Notes under the pieces: generated by a model
Told to the model about the DNA's origin: nothing
Seen by the model: the letters and a program-made list of their open reading frames with translations, nothing else
Databases searched by the model: none
Source of the DNA: Lachnospiraceae bacterium
Lineage (GTDB): Bacteria > Bacillota > Clostridia > Lachnospirales > Lachnospiraceae
Assembly: GCA_024691145.1 (NCBI GenBank)
Contig: JAILNW010000042.1
Location: 1 to 7,383, forward strand
Length of the DNA: 7,383 nt
Direction of reading: 5' to 3'
Translations under genes and position numbers: made by a program
Shown: one piece after another, positions 6,357 to 7,383 of the stretch
Position numbering within the stretch: position 1 is the first letter of the stretch
Layout of the letters: every line of letters starts with the position of its first letter

Positions 6357-6397
6357 AAGGATAGCACAACCATCAGTTACCTAGTCATACTATCCTT
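6357..6397. other. Intergenic hairpin between spoIIID and the rnf promoter
   Basis: AAGGATAG (6357-6364) and CTATCCTT (6390-6397) form a perfect 8-bp stem around a 25-nt loop. The neighbouring GGAAG/CTTCC segments may extend it with a bulge. On the minus strand it lies after spoIIID and before the rnf promoter, where a terminator is expected. However, the bases following the stem are not a clean T-run and the loop is long for a typical intrinsic terminator. It could be a spoIIID terminator, an RNA structure of a longer transcript, or a protein-binding palindrome. The rest of the gap (about 6411-6508) is AT-rich with no gene that I can see. Confidence 0.45.
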
Positions 6398-6508
6398 ATG
6401 TTCTTCCGTCTTCTCTTTAATTACGTTTACTTTTTTACTTTTACCTTTTATTTATACTTAATATATCGGTCTTAATTCCTAATTGTTTAGTTTTATTTAC
6501 AAAAAATG

Positions 6509-6787
6509 TTAATAAACAGCTGAAAAACTGATATTTCGATGCTGATTCATATATTTCTCCTTAGTTGCCATACCGCCTCTTATATGTCTTTCCGCCTTGT
6601 TAACATCAAGTACTACTCTTGTTTTTTTTGCAAGAGCGGGATTAATTTTTATAAGACGCTCTGTTACATCCTTATGAACTGTACTTTTACTAATACCAAA
6701 TTTTCTTGCTGTCTGACGCACTGTAGCATTACTTTCAATAATATAATTTGCTATATCAACAGCCCTTTCTTCTATATACTCTTTCAT
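6509..6787 (-). CDS. spoIIID: Sporulation transcriptional regulator SpoIIID
   Basis: SpoIIID is the small mother-cell DNA-binding protein that activates or represses many sigma-E-dependent genes during endospore formation. The 92-residue product matches the family along its whole length: YIEERAVDIANYIIE at the N-terminus, the helix-turn-helix TVRQTARKFGISKSTVHKDV (22-41; the SKSTVHKD recognition segment is nearly invariant), TERLIKINPALA, and the basic C-terminal RHIRGGMATKEKY, known in Bacillus subtilis to contribute to DNA binding. The length is equal to the Bacillus protein within a residue or two. ATG at 6787 is preceded by GCAGG 7 nt upstream, a weaker ribosome binding site than elsewhere in the window and one contained in the 3' arm of a 13-bp hairpin. 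The gene is separated from rnfC by 291 nt and is probably a separate transcription unit. Confidence 0.96.
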   Translation of the reverse strand: MKEYIEERAVDIANYIIESNATVRQTARKFGISKSTVHKDVTERLIKINPALAKKTRVVLDVNKAERHIRGGMATKEKYMNQHRNISFSAVY

Positions 6788-6825
6788 AAAAATACCTGCA
6801 TATAATTTATATAATTATATGCAGG
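6788..6825 (-). terminator. 13-bp hairpin plus T-run abutting spoIIID; terminator and possible leader regulator
   Basis: Perfect inverted arms CCTGCATATAATT (6795-6807) and AATTATATGCAGG (6813-6825) enclose a 5-nt loop. On the minus strand the stem is followed by TATTTTT and then at once by the spoIIID ATG. This has the form of an intrinsic terminator for read-through from the upstream gene, yet its 3' arm contains the spoIIID ribosome binding site GCAGG. In a long transcript that site would be paired. The 5' arm carries TATAAT (6819-6814), so a transcript started there would lack the 5' arm and keep the site free. Confidence 0.55.
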
Positions 6826-6842
6826 CTAAACCATTTTATTCA
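6814..6842 (-). promoter_or_regulatory. Tentative spoIIID promoter
   Basis: On the minus strand TATAAT (6819-6814), also readable as CATATAAT like a sigma-E -10, lies 17 nt after TGAATA (6842-6837). The -35 matches neither sigma-A nor sigma-E well. A start near 6807 would give a leader of about 20 nt beginning in the hairpin loop region. In Bacillus spoIIID is sigma-E dependent; that dependence here is inferred from the family, not seen. Confidence 0.25.
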
Positions 6843-6856
6843 TCTTAATATTCCCC

Positions 6857-6900
6857 AAAACAAAATACCTGCACATAATTTTTTACCATTACATGCAGGT
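6857..6900 (-). terminator. Intrinsic terminator of the leucine-rich-repeat gene
   Basis: ACCTGCA (6867-6873) pairs with TGCAGGT (6894-6900). A 2-nt internal loop is followed by another 4-bp TAAT/ATTA stretch. On the minus strand the stem is followed by TATTTTGTTTT. The stem begins at the stop codon of the leucine-rich-repeat gene. Its arms resemble the hairpin before spoIIID. Confidence 0.6.
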
Positions 6901-7383
6901 TATTCATTCTCCATTATTACAATTGGCGTTTCATTACCTTCATAAATGCACACCTTGATATTCACATCACCCTTTGTCAAAGCTACATCTATTGTTCTGT
7001 TGGATTCAATATCTTTGACACTAGGTTTCTCTTCCATCTGTATTATAAACTGAAAATAATCTTCCACCATATCCATATCAAATTCTAGTTTTGAAGATGA
7101 TGTTGATACCGGGAATTTCAAATCCAATGGCAAGTCCATGTCATAGTCAAGTTTTGGATCTCTTCTCCATGTATGTATCTTCCATCCTTCATAATCAGAC
7201 ATATTTCTCTGATAAATAAGATTAACATGTAATTTATAAGGTCTTCCATTAACCTTTGGCAGTTCATCGACGTCATCCCAGTTTGTAATTCCATTATCAG
7301 CCAAATCAAGTCTTGATAACCATTTCATCTTTCCTAGTGTATTAATTTTCTTTATCTTGTTGCCAGCAAGTCCTAAGGTTCTT
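6900..7383 (-). CDS. Leucine-rich-repeat protein, C-terminal part (partial)
   Basis: The frame is open through the right edge of the window, so the ATG at 7328 is internal and the true start lies outside. The visible N-terminal part has two 22-residue SDS22/internalin-type repeats: LGLAGNKIKKINTLGKM and then WLSRLDLADNGITNWDDVDE (pattern LxLxxNxIxxIxxL). The repeats end with LPKVNGRPY. After them come about 110 residues that I do not recognise, rich in aspartate and aromatic residues (WKIHTWRRDPKLDYDMDLPLD), probably beta-rich, ending in PIVIMENE. There is no membrane anchor or sortase motif at this C-terminus. Such repeats usually mediate protein binding and the protein could be secreted or cytoplasmic, which cannot be told without the N-terminus. 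It is followed directly by a terminator-like hairpin and then by spoIIID. Confidence 0.75.
   Translation of the reverse strand, partial: RTLGLAGNKIKKINTLGKMKWLSRLDLADNGITNWDDVDELPKVNGRPYKLHVNLIYQRNMSDYEGWKIHTWRRDPKLDYDMDLPLDLKFPVSTSSSKLEFDMDMVEDYFQFIIQMEEKPSVKDIESNRTIDVALTKGDVNIKVCIYEGNETPIVIMENE

Noticed and set aside
6218..6400. Riboswitch in the rnf leader
   Set aside because: The predicted 80-nt leader has no recognisable conserved aptamer core; the only ordered element is the Rex-type palindrome.
6824..6853. Sigma-E promoter for spoIIID using GAATATT at 6853-6847
   Set aside because: The -35 match is perfect, but no -10-like sequence lies 14-15 nt downstream; the nearest CATATAAT is 25 nt away.
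6795..6900. CRISPR-like repeat pair
   Set aside because: There are only two copies, they are imperfect and palindromic throughout, and they sit at terminator positions with no spacer array.

Overview
The window is low-GC DNA with compact minus-strand genes and strong AGGAGG-type ribosome binding sites. It carries spoIIID, a sporulation regulator of endospore-forming Firmicutes, and an Rnf operon in the order rnfC-D-G-E-A-B. That order is the usual clostridial one; the proteobacterial operons run rnfA-B-C-D-G-E. Together these suggest an anaerobic Clostridia genome, probably Lachnospiraceae-like. All convincing genes are on the minus strand, so the window reads biologically from right (7383) to left (1).

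Right end (7383 to 6788): the C-terminal part of a leucine-rich-repeat protein ends at 6900, followed by two related hairpins (6867-6900 and 6795-6825). Next comes spoIIID (6509-6787), with the second hairpin directly against its start codon. The 291-base gap 6218-6508 holds an 8-bp-stem hairpin, a small perfect palindrome, a sigma-A-type promoter and a 17/18 match to the clostridial Rex operator TTGTTAANNNNTTAACAA just upstream of rnfC. This suggests that Rnf expression responds to the NADH/NAD+ ratio.

Middle (6217 to 1126): rnfC, rnfD, rnfG, rnfE, rnfA and rnfB are all intact and tightly spaced, and rnfD overlaps rnfG by 14 nt. The complex oxidises reduced ferredoxin, reduces NAD+ and pumps Na+ or H+. 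The expected cofactor residues are all visible: 4Fe-4S cysteines in RnfB and RnfC, one conserved intramembrane cysteine in each half of RnfA and RnfE, and covalent-FMN threonines in SGAT motifs of RnfD and RnfG. RnfE also has an unusual cysteine-rich C-terminal tail. No ApbE-type flavin transferase gene is present here, so it must be encoded elsewhere.

Left end (1079 to 1): the operon runs on into a NusG-domain-II membrane-anchored protein and a Gx-transporter (PF07456) membrane protein. This pair resembles the EetA/EetB pair of Gram-positive flavin-based extracellular electron transfer loci. The last gene is only a 5' fragment; its N-terminus looks like a response-regulator receiver domain. 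The most interesting points are the Rex site, the EetAB-like pair next to Rnf, the RnfE cysteine tail and the twin hairpins around the spoIIID leader.
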